A stretch of DNA of 51,845 nucleotides from Mycobacterium sp. Root265 (GCF_001428895.1 NZ_LMJA01000006.1:94806-146650), one strand, 5' to 3'; shown: positions 1 through 11,342, numbered from the stretch's first letter. Notes: generated by a model not told the origin, from the letters alone. A program made the numbers and translations.

Positions 1-275
1 GAGCCGGTGATCGCGAACACCACGCCACCGAACATCACGATGAAGCCGATGACCGAGAGGATGGGCAGGCCGCCGATCCAGGTCGCGTTGATGGCGACGC
101 CGGACACCAGCATCGCGAGGCCGACGACGAAGAGTGCGACACCCTGTAGCCGACGACGCGCCGAGGGGGCCCGCATGGCGCCACCCCGAACGCTGGACGC
201 GAATTTGGGGTCCTCGGCATAGAGCGCGCTTTCAATCTGGTCGAGCATGCGCTGCTCATGATCGGAGAGTGGCAT
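1..275 (-). CDS. DUF3040 small membrane protein, C-terminus outside window (Rv2169c-like)
   Basis: About 91 codons are visible, beginning MPLSDHEQRMLDQIE, the typical start of DUF3040 proteins of actinobacteria. After a basic stretch (residues about 37-43) come two hydrophobic segments, about residues 44-63 and 70-90, so this is a small two-helix membrane protein with a cytoplasmic N-terminus. The ATG is supported by a strong Shine-Dalgarno AAGGAGG at 281-287. In mycobacteria this gene sits downstream of the mra/division cluster, which would lie to the left of the window. The molecular function is unknown. Confidence 0.85.
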   Translation of the reverse strand, partial: MPLSDHEQRMLDQIESALYAEDPKFASSVRGGAMRAPSARRRLQGVALFVVGLAMLVSGVAINATWIGGLPILSVIGFIVMFGGVVFAITG

Positions 276-306
276 CCGTCCCTCCTTATCCGCGCCCTGG
301 TCCGGT

Positions 307-318
307 GGTTCCGGAACC
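307..318. repeat. 12-bp perfect palindrome upstream of the DUF3040 gene
   Basis: GGTTCCGGAACC reads the same on both strands and lies 32-43 bp upstream of the DUF3040 start. It has no spacer, so it is more like a dimer-binding operator than a hairpin. No regulator can be assigned. Confidence 0.4.
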
Positions 319-388
319 GTGTCATCAACGTGTAATACGCCCGCGATCACGGACGTCTGATCACCATGATACGAGGTCAATCTGAGCC

Positions 389-406
389 GTACCACCTACT
401 TGGTAC
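389..406. repeat. Inverted repeat GTACCA-N6-TGGTAC in the DUF3040/GNAT intergenic region
   Basis: Two perfect 6-bp arms separated by CCTACT lie in the 215-bp gap between two divergent genes. The symmetry suits an operator for a dimeric regulator; a short hairpin is also possible. The rest of the gap shows only the palindrome at 307-318, the Shine-Dalgarno at 281-287 and a GATAAT hexamer at 480-485. Confidence 0.4.
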
Positions 407-479
407 ACGATTGTATGACGTGCAACACCAAAGCCGGTCATCACCTCACCCGCGCGACCACAACCCCCAACCCGGGCCC

Positions 480-485
480 GATAAT
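480..485 (+). promoter_or_regulatory. -10 hexamer GATAAT, GNAT gene
   Basis: GATAAT matches TATAAT at five of six positions and ends 5 nt before the GTG at 491, which suggests a nearly leaderless transcript. No clear -35 is seen. Confidence 0.4.
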
Positions 486-490
486 GAACG

Positions 491-1087
491 GTGACCGTGC
501 GCACCGAACAAGACCGCGAAGGACACCCGTTGTCGACATATCTGGTGGACCTCTCGGCCGATGTGATGCGCCAACGGCTGTCCGAGGCTCTGACCGTCTA
601 CGTCGAGGCGATGCGCTATCCGCGTGGCACCGAAGAGCAGCGTGCGTCGATGTGGCTGGAGCACACCCGCCGGCTCGGCTGGAAGGCCGTCGCGGCGCTC
701 GACGGCACCGAGCTGCTCGGGGTGGCCTACGGCTACAGCGGGGCGCCCGATCAGTGGTGGCAGCAGCAGGTGGTGCACGGCCTGCGCCGCACCGGTACCG
801 ATCCCGAGCAGGCAGACGCGCTGCTCGGTGACTATTTCGAGCTCACCGAACTGCACATCCACCCGCGCGCCCAGGGCCACGGGCTCGGCGAGGCGCTGGC
901 CCGCCGACTGCTCGCCGGACGCACCGAGGCACACGTGTTGCTGTCCACACCGGAGATCAACGGCGAGGCAAACCGTGCCTGGCGGCTGTACCGCCGGCTC
1001 GGGTTCGGGGATGTCATCCGCGACTATCACTTCGCCGGGGATCCGCGGCCCTTCGCCATCCTTGGCCGGTCGCTGCCCCTGGACTGA
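491..1087 (+). CDS. GNAT-family N-acetyltransferase (Rv2170-like)
   Basis: 198 aa. The C-terminal half has a GNAT core: strand [23 protein letters not shown] (about residues 117-139) holds the acetyl-CoA-binding Q/R-x-x-G-x-G/A segment, and ANRAWRLYRRLGF is the usual GNAT motif near the end. It therefore probably transfers an acetyl group from acetyl-CoA to an amine. The M. tuberculosis orthologue has, as I recall, been reported as a lysine acetyltransferase; that is not visible here. GTG at 491 is chosen from the GATAAT spacing; a TTG at 531 (at STYLVDLS) is an alternative. It lies 22 bp before lppM. Confidence 0.85.
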   Translation: MTVRTEQDREGHPLSTYLVDLSADVMRQRLSEALTVYVEAMRYPRGTEEQRASMWLEHTRRLGWKAVAALDGTELLGVAYGYSGAPDQWWQQQVVHGLRRTGTDPEQADALLGDYFELTELHIHPRAQGHGLGEALARRLLAGRTEAHVLLSTPEINGEANRAWRLYRRLGFGDVIRDYHFAGDPRPFAILGRSLPLD

Positions 1088-1097
1088 CCGGGTCTGG

Positions 1098-1103
1098 CAC
1101 GAT
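1098..1103 (+). promoter_or_regulatory. Weak -10-like hexamer CACGAT, lppM
   Basis: CACGAT ends 6 nt before the lppM GTG. Only the A2, A5 and T6 positions match TATAAT, so it is weak by itself, but the spacing fits the leaderless pattern seen repeatedly in the window. Confidence 0.25.
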
Positions 1104-1109
1104 TACCGG

Positions 1110-1793
1110 GTGCACGCGCGCCCCCGTCGCCACCGGCTTCCCGCCCTGGTCCTGCTGCTGTTGATCCTCGTTCCACTGGCCGTGGGCTGCGTGCGGGTGC
1201 GCGCCTCGATCACGGTGTCCCCCGACGACCGGGTGTCCGGCCAGATCGTTGCCGCCGCCATCCCCCGCGACGGCGACGACAAGGGACCGCAGCTGCTGAA
1301 CTCGTTGCCGTTCAGCAACAAGGTGGCGGTCTCCAAGTACGAGCGCGGTGACTACGTCGGCTCGCAGGCGGTGTTCTCCGATCTGACCTTCGCCGAACTG
1401 CCGCAGCTGGCGAACATGAATCGCGACGCCGCCGGGGTGGACATCTCACTGCGCCGCGCCGGGAACCTGGTGATCCTGGAGGGCCGGGTCGACCTCACCT
1501 CGCTCGGCGATCCGGAAGCCGATGTCTCGCTCAGTGTGTCGTTCCCCGGCGAGGTGACGTCCACCAACGGGGACCAGGTGTCCAGCGACGTCGTCGAGTG
1601 GAAGCTCAAGCCCGGCGTGGTGACCACGATGAACGCCCAGGCCCGCTACACCGATCCCAGTGCGCGGTCGTTCACCGGCGCCGCGATCTGGCTGGGCATC
1701 GGATCGCTGGTGGTGGCGGGCATCCTGGCCTCGGTGGCGTGGGTGAGCCGCGACCAGTCACCACGCGTCGGCCAGGCCGACAAGACAGCCTGA
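1110..1793 (+). CDS. lppM: Membrane lipoprotein LppM
   Basis: 227 aa. The N-terminus has arginines, a hydrophobic core of about 16 residues and a lipobox LAVGC with the acylated cysteine at residue 25. A soluble beta-rich domain (about 30-185) follows, then a second hydrophobic helix at about 192-212 and a short polar tail, so the protein is anchored at both ends. The LppM family occurs across mycobacteria; the M. tuberculosis protein is reported to affect phagosome trafficking and LAM/PIM display, in line with the mannosyltransferase genes nearby. The GTG start gives a normal lipoprotein signal peptide; the longer open frame upstream overlaps the acetyltransferase and is rejected. Confidence 0.88.
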   Translation: MHARPRRHRLPALVLLLLILVPLAVGCVRVRASITVSPDDRVSGQIVAAAIPRDGDDKGPQLLNSLPFSNKVAVSKYERGDYVGSQAVFSDLTFAELPQLANMNRDAAGVDISLRRAGNLVILEGRVDLTSLGDPEADVSLSVSFPGEVTSTNGDQVSSDVVEWKLKPGVVTTMNAQARYTDPSARSFTGAAIWLGIGSLVVAGILASVAWVSRDQSPRVGQADKTA

Positions 1794-1796
1794 ACC

Positions 1797-2753
1797 TCAG
1801 GCCGCCAGGCTCATCCCCAGGTTGGCCAGCACCTCACCGGTGGCCCGGGCGAAGTTCAGGGTGCAGAAGTGCAGGCACGGCGCGCCCTCGGCGATCAGCC
1901 GCACACTCATCTCGGTGGCCAGCTCGATGCCGATCTTGCGCACCTCATCGCGGTTCTCGACCGGGCCGTCCCCGGCCGCTGCGGTCAGCCGGGCCAGCAG
2001 CGCCGGCGGGATCGCCGAACCCGACAGCTCCACCTGACGCTGCACCGTGCGCAGCGAGGTGATCGGCATCAGGCCCGGGATGATCGGTTTGGCCGCCTGC
2101 TCCGGGTCGACGGCCGCCACCCGGTCACGTAACCGCAGGTAGTCGTCGACCTCGAAGAACATCTGGGTGATGGAGTACTCGGCGCCCGCACGCAGCTTGG
2201 CCACCAGGTTCGCGGTGTCGTTGGCCAGTCCCCCGGCGCGCGGATGGCCCTCCGGGAAGGACGCCACGCCGACGTGGAAATCGCCGAGCCCACGTACCAG
2301 CTCCACCATCTCGGTGGCGTACTCAAGCCCGTGGGGGTGCTTGATCCATTCGTCGTGCACCCCGCCCTGCGGGTCGCCGCGCAGCGCGAGCACATTGGTG
2401 ATGCCGCAGTCGGCGAACGCCCCGATCATCGAACGCAGTTCCGCCACGCTGTGCCCGACCGCGGTCAGGTGCGCGACCGGCAGCAGCGTGGTGTCGCGAG
2501 CCAGCTCGCGCACCACCCGGACGGTGCGGTCCCGGGTGGAGCCCCCGGCGCCGTAGGTGACCGACACGAACGCCGGTGTCATCCGCTCGAAAACGCGTGC
2601 CGCCCGCCACAGCCTGGCCTCGGCATCGGCGTCCCGCGGCGGGTAGAACTCCACCGAGAAGGGAACCCGGTTGCGGCCGATCTCGGCGATCCGGTCCACC
2701 ACCGAGGTGGTGCGGCTGACGCCCCGCGTAGCGCCACCGCGCACATTTGACAC
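1797..2753 (-). CDS. MetF-like methylenetetrahydrofolate reductase (Rv2172c-like)
   Basis: 318 aa. It has the TIM-barrel signatures of methylenetetrahydrofolate reductase: FSVEFYPPRD near the N-terminus, TYGAGGSTRDRT, HLTAVGHS, NVLALRGDP and PIIPGLMPI in order. The predicted reaction is reduction of 5,10-methylene-THF to 5-methyl-THF for methionine synthesis. Flavin-free NADH-dependent MetF-like enzymes have been described in mycobacteria, and this is probably that family; cofactor use cannot be read from the sequence. The start is the GTG 6 nt downstream of a TATGCT hexamer (leaderless); GTG at 2744 is an alternative. Its stop is 3 bp from the convergent lppM stop. Confidence 0.85.
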   Translation of the reverse strand: MSNVRGGATRGVSRTTSVVDRIAEIGRNRVPFSVEFYPPRDADAEARLWRAARVFERMTPAFVSVTYGAGGSTRDRTVRVVRELARDTTLLPVAHLTAVGHSVAELRSMIGAFADCGITNVLALRGDPQGGVHDEWIKHPHGLEYATEMVELVRGLGDFHVGVASFPEGHPRAGGLANDTANLVAKLRAGAEYSITQMFFEVDDYLRLRDRVAAVDPEQAAKPIIPGLMPITSLRTVQRQVELSGSAIPPALLARLTAAAGDGPVENRDEVRKIGIELATEMSVRLIAEGAPCLHFCTLNFARATGEVLANLGMSLAA

Positions 2754-2759
2754 GACGAC

Positions 2760-2765
2760 AGCATA
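2760..2765 (-). promoter_or_regulatory. -10 hexamer TATGCT, leaderless Rv2172c-like gene
   Basis: TATGCT on the minus strand ends 6 nt before the GTG at 2753, placing the transcription start at or next to the first codon. Confidence 0.5.
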
Positions 2766-2815
2766 ATTGCGTGGTTGTAAGCGCGCCTGACTCCCATGAC
2801 CCACCGGCGACGCTC

Positions 2816-2821
2816 TACGCT
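2816..2821 (+). promoter_or_regulatory. Possible -10 hexamer TACGCT, idsA2
   Basis: TACGCT fits TANNNT and would give a leader of about 43 nt that contains GAAAGGGG (2852-2859) as ribosome-binding site. No -35 is evident. Confidence 0.3.
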
Positions 2822-2823
2822 GA

Positions 2824-3957
<1,134 letters not shown>

Positions 3958-3961
3958 GGAG

Positions 3962-5494
3962 ATGACCACCCCGGCATCGGTCGAGTCCACGAAAAGTGGT
4001 CTCAACAAGCAGCTGTCCCGGTTGCTGGTGTTCGCCGCATCGCCCGAGGCACGGCCGGCCCGGCTGGGCTTTCTCGGCGCGGCACTGATCACCGCGGGCG
4101 GGCTCGGGGCGGGCAGCACCCGTCTGCACGATCCGCTGCTGGAGTCTCTGCACATGTCCTGGCTGCGTTTCGGCCACGGCCTGGTGCTGTCCTCGCTGCT
4201 GCTGTGGGGCGGCGTCGCGCTGATGCTGCTGGCCTGGATGTGGTTGGGCCGGCGCGTGGTCGACCGCACCGCCACCCAGTACACGATGCTGGCGACCACC
4301 GGTTTCTGGTTGGCGCCGCTGCTGTTGAGCGCACCGGTGTTCAGCCGCGACACCTACTCCTATCTGGCCCAGGGCGCCCTGCTGCGCGACGGTTTCGACC
4401 CGTACGTCGTGGGCCCGATCGAGAATCCGAACTCGCTGCTCGACGATGTCAGCCCGATCTGGACCACCACCACCGCCCCGTACGGCCCGGCGTTCATCCT
4501 GATCGCCAAGTTCGTCACCATGATCGTCGGCAACAACGTCGTCGAGGGCACCATGCTGCTGCGGCTGTGCATGCTGCCGGGGCTGGCCCTGCTGATCTGG
4601 GCGACGCCCCGGGTCGCACGCCACATCGGCGCCAACTCGGCTGCGGCACTGTGGATCTGTGTGCTCAATCCGCTGGTGATCATCCACCTGATGGGCGGCG
4701 TGCACAACGAGATGCTGATGGTCGGGCTGATGATGGCCGCGATCGCGCTGACCTTCGGCGGCAGACCGATCATCGGGGTCGGCTTCATCGCCACGGCGGT
4801 CGCGGTCAAGGCGACCGCGGGTATCGCGCTGCCGTTCATGGTGTGGGTCTGGATGCGGCGACTGCGCGACACCCGTGGCTACCGTCCGCTGCCGGCCTTC
4901 GCCTTCGCGACCGCGGCGTCGGTGGCGATCTTCGGAGCGGTGTTCGCGGTGCTGTCCCTACTCGCCGGGGTTGGCCTGGGTTGGCTGACGGCACTGGCCG
5001 GTTCGGTGAAGATCATCAACTGGCTCACCCTGCCCACCGCGGCGGCCAACCTGATCAACGCGATCGGCGGACTGCTCATGCCGGTCAACTTCTACGCCGT
5101 GCTGGAAGTCACCCGCATCATCGGCATCGCGATCATCGCGATCTCACTTCCGTTGCTGTGGTGGCGTTTCCGGCACACCGACCGGGACGCGCTGACCGGT
5201 ATCACGCTGGCGCTCGGCGTGGTGGTGCTGTTCGTCCCCGCCGCGCTGCCCTGGTACTACACCTGGCCGCTGGCGGTGCTGTCCACGCTGTGGCAGAGCC
5301 GCGCCGCGATCGCTCTGATCGCCGGCTTCTCGACGTGGATCATGGTGATCTTCAAACCCGACGGCTCACACGGCATGTACTCGTGGATCCACGTGCTGCT
5401 GGCCACCGCGTGTGCGGTGGCGGCCTGGTATTCGCTGTCCCGGGCACCCGAGCACGAACCGGTCAGTAAGCCACGACCGGCGCCCGGTCAGTAA
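3962..5494 (+). CDS. mptA: Alpha-1,6-mannopyranosyltransferase MptA (GT-C)
   Basis: 510 aa integral membrane protein with about a dozen hydrophobic helices. The extracytoplasmic loop after the early helices carries FSRDTYSYLAQG, the acidic motif region of mycobacterial GT-C mannosyltransferases that use polyprenyl-phosphate-mannose. MptA extends the alpha-1,6-mannan backbone of lipomannan and lipoarabinomannan on the outer face of the membrane. It is 4 nt downstream of idsA2; GAGGAG overlaps the idsA2 stop and touches the ATG, which is unusually close. The 3' end overlaps the convergent Rv2175c-like gene by 7 nt. Length agrees with the M. tuberculosis protein (about 516 aa). Confidence 0.92.
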   Translation: MTTPASVESTKSGLNKQLSRLLVFAASPEARPARLGFLGAALITAGGLGAGSTRLHDPLLESLHMSWLRFGHGLVLSSLLLWGGVALMLLAWMWLGRRVVDRTATQYTMLATTGFWLAPLLLSAPVFSRDTYSYLAQGALLRDGFDPYVVGPIENPNSLLDDVSPIWTTTTAPYGPAFILIAKFVTMIVGNNVVEGTMLLRLCMLPGLALLIWATPRVARHIGANSAAALWICVLNPLVIIHLMGGVHNEMLMVGLMMAAIALTFGGRPIIGVGFIATAVAVKATAGIALPFMVWVWMRRLRDTRGYRPLPAFAFATAASVAIFGAVFAVLSLLAGVGLGWLTALAGSVKIINWLTLPTAAANLINAIGGLLMPVNFYAVLEVTRIIGIAIIAISLPLLWWRFRHTDRDALTGITLALGVVVLFVPAALPWYYTWPLAVLSTLWQSRAAIALIAGFSTWIMVIFKPDGSHGMYSWIHVLLATACAVAAWYSLSRAPEHEPVSKPRPAPGQ

Positions 5495-5889
5495 GCCATC
5501 GCCTGCGCGCGCCGCACTACCTCGCGCGCCTGGTGGGAACGCAGCGCGTCCACCGGCCTGGCGTTCTCCTGGCGATCGGTGCTGCCGTCCCGGCTCACCG
5601 TCAGCGACGGATCCGGGGTGAACAGCCAGCGCATCGCCTCGGTGACGTCGAAACCACCGTCCTTGAGGACGACGAGCAGCCCCGGAAGGGGCTTGACCAC
5701 GGTGCCCTTCTCGTCGAAGAACACCTTCGGCACGACGAGGGAGCCGTTGCGCCGCACCGCCATCAGGTGGCCGTCACGCAGATGCTGATGCACCTTGGTG
5801 ACCGAGACGCCGAGAAGCTTCGACACCTCGGCCAGTTCGAGGACAGTTTCGTCGGGGTCGAGGATGTCTTTGGCCGCCGGGATGCTCAC
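5488..5889 (-). CDS. Winged-helix DNA-binding protein Rv2175c (PknL substrate family)
   Basis: 133 aa from the chosen start. LELAEVSKLLGVSVTKVHQHLRDGHL forms a helix-turn-helix (about residues 15-40), followed by wing-like strands MAVRRNGSLVVPKVFF; the C-terminus HQAREVVRRAQAMAY matches the mycobacterial family closely. The M. tuberculosis orthologue binds DNA and is phosphorylated by PknL, which abolishes binding. Start: GTG at 5889, 7 nt after a TAGAAT hexamer. An ATG at 5928 would add 13 residues, including a Ser-Thr-Thr, but has no Shine-Dalgarno and overlaps a possible pknL ATG. With the shorter start the N-terminal tail that holds the phospho-threonine in M. tuberculosis is missing. Confidence 0.88.
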   Translation of the reverse strand: MSIPAAKDILDPDETVLELAEVSKLLGVSVTKVHQHLRDGHLMAVRRNGSLVVPKVFFDEKGTVVKPLPGLLVVLKDGGFDVTEAMRWLFTPDPSLTVSRDGSTDRQENARPVDALRSHQAREVVRRAQAMAY

Positions 5890-5896
5890 CGCACAG

Positions 5897-5902
5897 ATTC
5901 TA
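5897..5902 (-). promoter_or_regulatory. -10 hexamer TAGAAT, leaderless Rv2175c-like gene
   Basis: TAGAAT is close to consensus and ends 7 nt before the GTG at 5889. Only 20 bp separate it from the opposing pknL hexamer at 5923-5928. Confidence 0.55.
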
Positions 5903-5922
5903 AGCGGAGTCGTCGAGATCCG

Positions 5923-5928
5923 TACCAT
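5923..5928 (+). promoter_or_regulatory. -10 hexamer TACCAT, leaderless pknL
   Basis: TACCAT ends 7 nt before the ATG at 5936. It lies back to back with the Rv2175c-like promoter. Confidence 0.45.
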
Positions 5929-5935
5929 GACTTCG

Positions 5936-7153
5936 ATGGAGACCTACCAGCGAGCCGACCCGCTCATCGGCACCGCGCTGGAGGGCCGCTACCGCGTCGA
6001 CGCCGTGATCGCCACCGGCGGCATGTCGACGGTGTACCGCGGCCTGGACACCCGGCTGGACCGGCCCGTCGCGCTCAAGGTGATGGATTCCCGCTATTCC
6101 GGTGACGTCCAGTTCCTCACCCGCTTCCAGCGCGAGGCCAAGGCTGTGGCCCGGTTGAAGGGCGACGGGCTGGTCGCGGTGTACGACCAGGGCGGCGGAT
6201 CCCCCGGCGACGAGCCGCCGTTTCTGGTCATGGAACTGGTCGACGGGGGCACCCTGCGTGAGCTGCTGCGCGAACGCGGGCCGATGCCGCCGCACGCGGT
6301 CGCCGCGGTCCTGACGCCGATCTGCCGCGGCCTGGCCGTCGCACACGCCGCGGGGCTGGTGCACCGCGATGTGAAGCCGGAAAACGTCCTGATCTCCGAC
6401 GACGGCGAGGTCAAGATCGCCGATTTCGGCCTGGTGCGCGCCGTCGCCGAGGCCGGGATCACCTCGACCAGCGTCATCCTGGGCACTGCCGCCTACCTGT
6501 CCCCCGAACAGGTCGGCTCCGGCGATTCGGACCCGCGCAGCGATGTGTACGCCGTGGGCATCCTGGCCTACGAACTGCTCACCGGGCGCACCCCGTTCAC
6601 CGGGGACACCGCGCTGTCGGTGGCCTACCAGCGGATGGACAACGATGTGCCGCCGCCGAGTTCGGCGATCGCCGGGGTGCCCGCACAGTTCGACGCGCTG
6701 ATCGGCCGGGCCACCGATCGTGATCCGGCCGCCCGGTTCGCCGACGCCGCCGAGCTGGGCGCCGCACTGGCCGAGGTGATCGACGAACTGGGGCTGCCCG
6801 CATTCCGGGTCCCCGCGCCCACCCAGTCGGCCCAGCACCGCGCCGCCACCGCTTTTCACAGCCGGGTCCTGCAGGACCCGGCCACCGCAGCCGTGCGCCC
6901 GCCGGACCCGCGCCGCGACACCCGGGTCTTCACCCCGGCCGAACTGCCGCTACCGCCCGAACCATTGCAGGACGAGCCCGAATATCAGCCCATCTCAGGG
7001 CAATTCGCCGGTATCGAACTCGAGCAGTTCCACTGGGCCCGGCAGCGCAGCAAGCGGGTGCTGGCGGCCTGGGTGGTCATCGTGCTCATTCTGGCCGGAC
7101 TGCTGGCGATGGGCGCCTGGACGCTGGGCAACAATCTGCCCAATTTGATCTGA
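5936..7153 (+). CDS. pknL: Serine/threonine protein kinase PknL
   Basis: 405 aa Hanks-type kinase. Glycine loop ATGGMSTVYRG (about 27-36), catalytic lysine in VALK (K48), HRDVKPEN (H143-N150), DFG (163-165), then an activation loop with several Thr/Ser (GITSTSVILGTAAYLSPEQ). A linker of about 100 residues with proline-rich parts leads to one membrane helix near residues 375-398 and only a few residues beyond it; no PASTA domain is present, as in M. tuberculosis PknL. The ATG at 5936 puts 17 residues before RYRV, as I recall for the M. tuberculosis kinase, and follows TACCAT by 7 nt. An in-frame ATG at 5927 is the alternative. It faces its presumed substrate gene across 46 bp. Confidence 0.93.
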   Translation: METYQRADPLIGTALEGRYRVDAVIATGGMSTVYRGLDTRLDRPVALKVMDSRYSGDVQFLTRFQREAKAVARLKGDGLVAVYDQGGGSPGDEPPFLVMELVDGGTLRELLRERGPMPPHAVAAVLTPICRGLAVAHAAGLVHRDVKPENVLISDDGEVKIADFGLVRAVAEAGITSTSVILGTAAYLSPEQVGSGDSDPRSDVYAVGILAYELLTGRTPFTGDTALSVAYQRMDNDVPPPSSAIAGVPAQFDALIGRATDRDPAARFADAAELGAALAEVIDELGLPAFRVPAPTQSAQHRAATAFHSRVLQDPATAAVRPPDPRRDTRVFTPAELPLPPEPLQDEPEYQPISGQFAGIELEQFHWARQRSKRVLAAWVVIVLILAGLLAMGAWTLGNNLPNLI

Positions 7154-7160
7154 CCGACAG

Positions 7161-9090
<1,930 letters not shown>

Positions 9091-9093
9091 GTC

Positions 9094-9957
9094 TCAAGCA
9101 ACTCCCTGGCTGGGGGCGGGCGCCGGCGCGGCGTGGATCTCGCGGTCCAGTTCCTCGTTGACCTTGGCATCGTCCGGGAAGTGCGGTTCGCCCGCGACCA
9201 CGTGCTGCACCCACAACTTCGCCTGCACCACCGGCCGGCGCAACCTGCGTTCCCGTTCCAGCGCCTTGTGCATCCTGCGGGGTCGCGTCGTATAACGCCA
9301 GCGGGCCCACGGCGCGTGCGGGCGGGAGAGCCGGATGGCACCGACGAACAGCAGCGGGGTGATGAACATGCCCACCAGACCCGTCCACACCTTGCCCTTG
9401 AGCAGCACCACCACCGCCAGCGCCAGCGTCAGCACCGCCAGCACGACGACCAGGGCCCTGGCCGCCAGGGTGTCATCGGCGCGCCAGATGTTGATGTCGA
9501 AGAAGGACAGCGGGTTGAAGCCCAGGATCAGCAGGCCCGCGACGGCGATCGCGACGAACACCGCGTCCACCGAGGTGCGACCGTCCTCGGCCCAGTACAC
9601 GTCCTGCAGGTGCAGGATGAGTGCGAACTCGTCGAGCACCAGCGCCGCCCCGACACCGAAAAAGATTGCGGCGACCGTGAACTCCGCGACTCCCCCGCTG
9701 ACCGCCAGCGTCACCATGGCCACCCCGGACACCATCACCAGCACGACGCCGATCACCACGTGGTGCAGGTGAACGCCACCACCGACGGACATGTTGCGCG
9801 GTTGCCACCATTTGCGCGGCGCGTCGGTACCGGGGTGGCTGCGGATGTAACGGACGATGAGACGCGTCACGAAGAACGTCAGGATGAATGCGATCAGGCA
9901 GCACAGTAGTGGCAGGCGGTCCCCGGTGATGAAGTCCAGCTGGACGTTCAGATGCAC
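9094..9957 (-). CDS. Multispanning membrane protein (Rv2180c-like)
   Basis: 287 aa with about six hydrophobic helices: around residues 16-35, 66-88, 90-112, 133-150, 165-185 and 190-208. A histidine pair ([12 protein letters not shown]) at the start of the second helix and an acidic [15 protein letters not shown] segment are the most distinctive parts. The C-terminal 80 residues are basic, then acidic, and probably cytoplasmic. I do not recognise an enzyme family. The start is the GTG 7 nt after a TATCTT hexamer; a GTG 30 nt upstream (9987) is possible. It is the first gene of the run leading to the exoribonuclease and aroG, and is divergent from mptC. Confidence 0.78.
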   Translation of the reverse strand: MHLNVQLDFITGDRLPLLCCLIAFILTFFVTRLIVRYIRSHPGTDAPRKWWQPRNMSVGGGVHLHHVVIGVVLVMVSGVAMVTLAVSGGVAEFTVAAIFFGVGAALVLDEFALILHLQDVYWAEDGRTSVDAVFVAIAVAGLLILGFNPLSFFDINIWRADDTLAARALVVVLAVLTLALAVVVLLKGKVWTGLVGMFITPLLFVGAIRLSRPHAPWARWRYTTRPRRMHKALERERRLRRPVVQAKLWVQHVVAGEPHFPDDAKVNEELDREIHAAPAPAPSQGVA

Positions 9958-9964
9958 GGTCGAG

Positions 9965-9970
9965 AAGATA
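9965..9970 (-). promoter_or_regulatory. -10 hexamer TATCTT, leaderless Rv2180c-like gene
   Basis: TATCTT ends 7 nt before the GTG at 9957. It would drive the three-gene run ending with aroG. Confidence 0.45.
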
Positions 9971-10036
9971 CGCCGGTCGGCACCCACTCCGGGCCATCGG
10001 CCACCGTGTGCCGTCCGTCGCGTCGCCGGCCCCCGA

Positions 10037-10042
10037 TAGGCT
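10037..10042 (+). promoter_or_regulatory. -10 hexamer TAGGCT, mptC
   Basis: TAGGCT ends 10 nt before the ATG at 10053, implying a leader of only a few nucleotides. Confidence 0.4.
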
Positions 10043-10052
10043 GGTCGGCGAA

Positions 10053-11342
10053 ATGAGGAATCGGTGGACGCCCGTCGGGCCTGCTGGGCGGCTGTCCATA
10101 CTGTGGCGGCTTTTCCAGCTGGCCACTCTGGCGATGCTCGGTTGGGCCGGTTGGCGTCTGCTCGGTCACGCCATCTACCGCATCGATATCGACGTGTACC
10201 GGATGGGCGGGCGTGCCTGGCTGGACGGCACGGAGCTCTACAACGACGCCACCGTCTTCCAGACCCAGGCCGGGCTCGATCTCCCGTTCACCTACCCGCC
10301 GCTGGCCGCCGCCGCGTTCTCCCCGTTCGCCTGGCTGTCGCTGCCCGCGGCCAGTGCCGCGATCACGCTGACCACGCTGGTGCTGCTGATCGTCTCCACC
10401 CATATCGTGCTGACCCGCCTGCAGGTGTGGGAGCACTCGTCGTTGCGGGCCCCGGCCTGGGCGCGCCGCGGCTGGCTGGCCGCCGCACTGGTGGCGCCGG
10501 CGGTGGTCTTCGTCGAACCCATCCGGGCCAACTTCGAGTTCGGCCAGATCAACGTGGTGCTGATGACGCTGGTGATCGCCGACTGCGTGCCGCGCCGCAC
10601 CCCGTGGCCGCGCGGCCTGCTGCTGGGGCTGGCCATCGCGGTCAAGCTGACCCCGGCGGTCTTCCTGCTGTACTTCCTGCTGCGCCGCGATGTGCGCGCG
10701 CTGCTGATGACCACGGCGTCGGCGGTGGCGGCGACCCTGCTCGGGTTCGCCCTGGCCTGGCGCGACTCGTGGGTGTACTGGACCGAGACGCTGCGCGACA
10801 CCGACCGCATCGGGTCCGCCACGCTGAACACGAACCAGAACATCTCCGGCATGCTGGCCCGGCTCGGCGCCGGCGAGGATGCGCGCTTCGCACTGTGGGT
10901 GGTGCTGTGCTTCGCGGTGCTGGGTCTGACCGTCTGGGCGGTGCTGCGGCTGCTGCGTGCCGGTGCCGACAGCGATGAGGCGGTGCTGGCGGTGATCTGC
11001 GTGGCCATGTTCGGCCTCATGGTGTCCCCGGTGTCGTGGTCACATCACTGGGTGTGGGCGCTGCCCACCGTGGTGGTCACCGTGGTGGTCGGGCTGCGCC
11101 GGCACCACCTGCCTTTGACGCTGATCGGGCTGGCCGGCCTGGCGCTGACGATCTGGACGCCGATCACCCTGATGCCCGAGCACCAGGAGACCGCGGCCTC
11201 GCTGTGGCGGCGACTGGCCGGTGGGTCCTATCTGTGGTGGGCGCTGGCGGTGATCGTCGCGGCGGGCACGGTGCCCGCGTCCCGGGCCACGGTCGCAGGC
11301 GAACAGCCCGCTGACCCGCTGCGCGCGGCGAAGGCGACCTAG
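10053..11342 (+). CDS. mptC: Alpha-(1->2)-mannopyranosyltransferase, GT87 family (Rv2181/MptC)
   Basis: 429 aa GT-C membrane glycosyltransferase with about ten helices. The first periplasmic loop carries [22 protein letters not shown], the acidic motif region of DUF2029/GT87 enzymes, followed by the aromatic [10 protein letters not shown] segment. The M. tuberculosis orthologue adds alpha-1,2-linked mannose branches to lipomannan and LAM, using polyprenyl-phosphate-mannose. The ATG gives about the length of that protein. Its TAG stop is interlocked with the stop of the convergent acyltransferase in CTAG (11339-11342). Confidence 0.9.
   Translation: MRNRWTPVGPAGRLSILWRLFQLATLAMLGWAGWRLLGHAIYRIDIDVYRMGGRAWLDGTELYNDATVFQTQAGLDLPFTYPPLAAAAFSPFAWLSLPAASAAITLTTLVLLIVSTHIVLTRLQVWEHSSLRAPAWARRGWLAAALVAPAVVFVEPIRANFEFGQINVVLMTLVIADCVPRRTPWPRGLLLGLAIAVKLTPAVFLLYFLLRRDVRALLMTTASAVAATLLGFALAWRDSWVYWTETLRDTDRIGSATLNTNQNISGMLARLGAGEDARFALWVVLCFAVLGLTVWAVLRLLRAGADSDEAVLAVICVAMFGLMVSPVSWSHHWVWALPTVVVTVVVGLRRHHLPLTLIGLAGLALTIWTPITLMPEHQETAASLWRRLAGGSYLWWALAVIVAAGTVPASRATVAGEQPADPLRAAKAT

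Noticed and set aside
2747-2752. TTGACA as a -35 for idsA2
   Set aside because: No -10-like hexamer lies 16-19 bp downstream; the nearest, CATAAT, is only 9 bp away.
7154-7160. Trace of the transposase found between pknL and aroG in M. tuberculosis
   Set aside because: Only 7 bp separate the two stops; there is no insertion-sequence remnant or target duplication.
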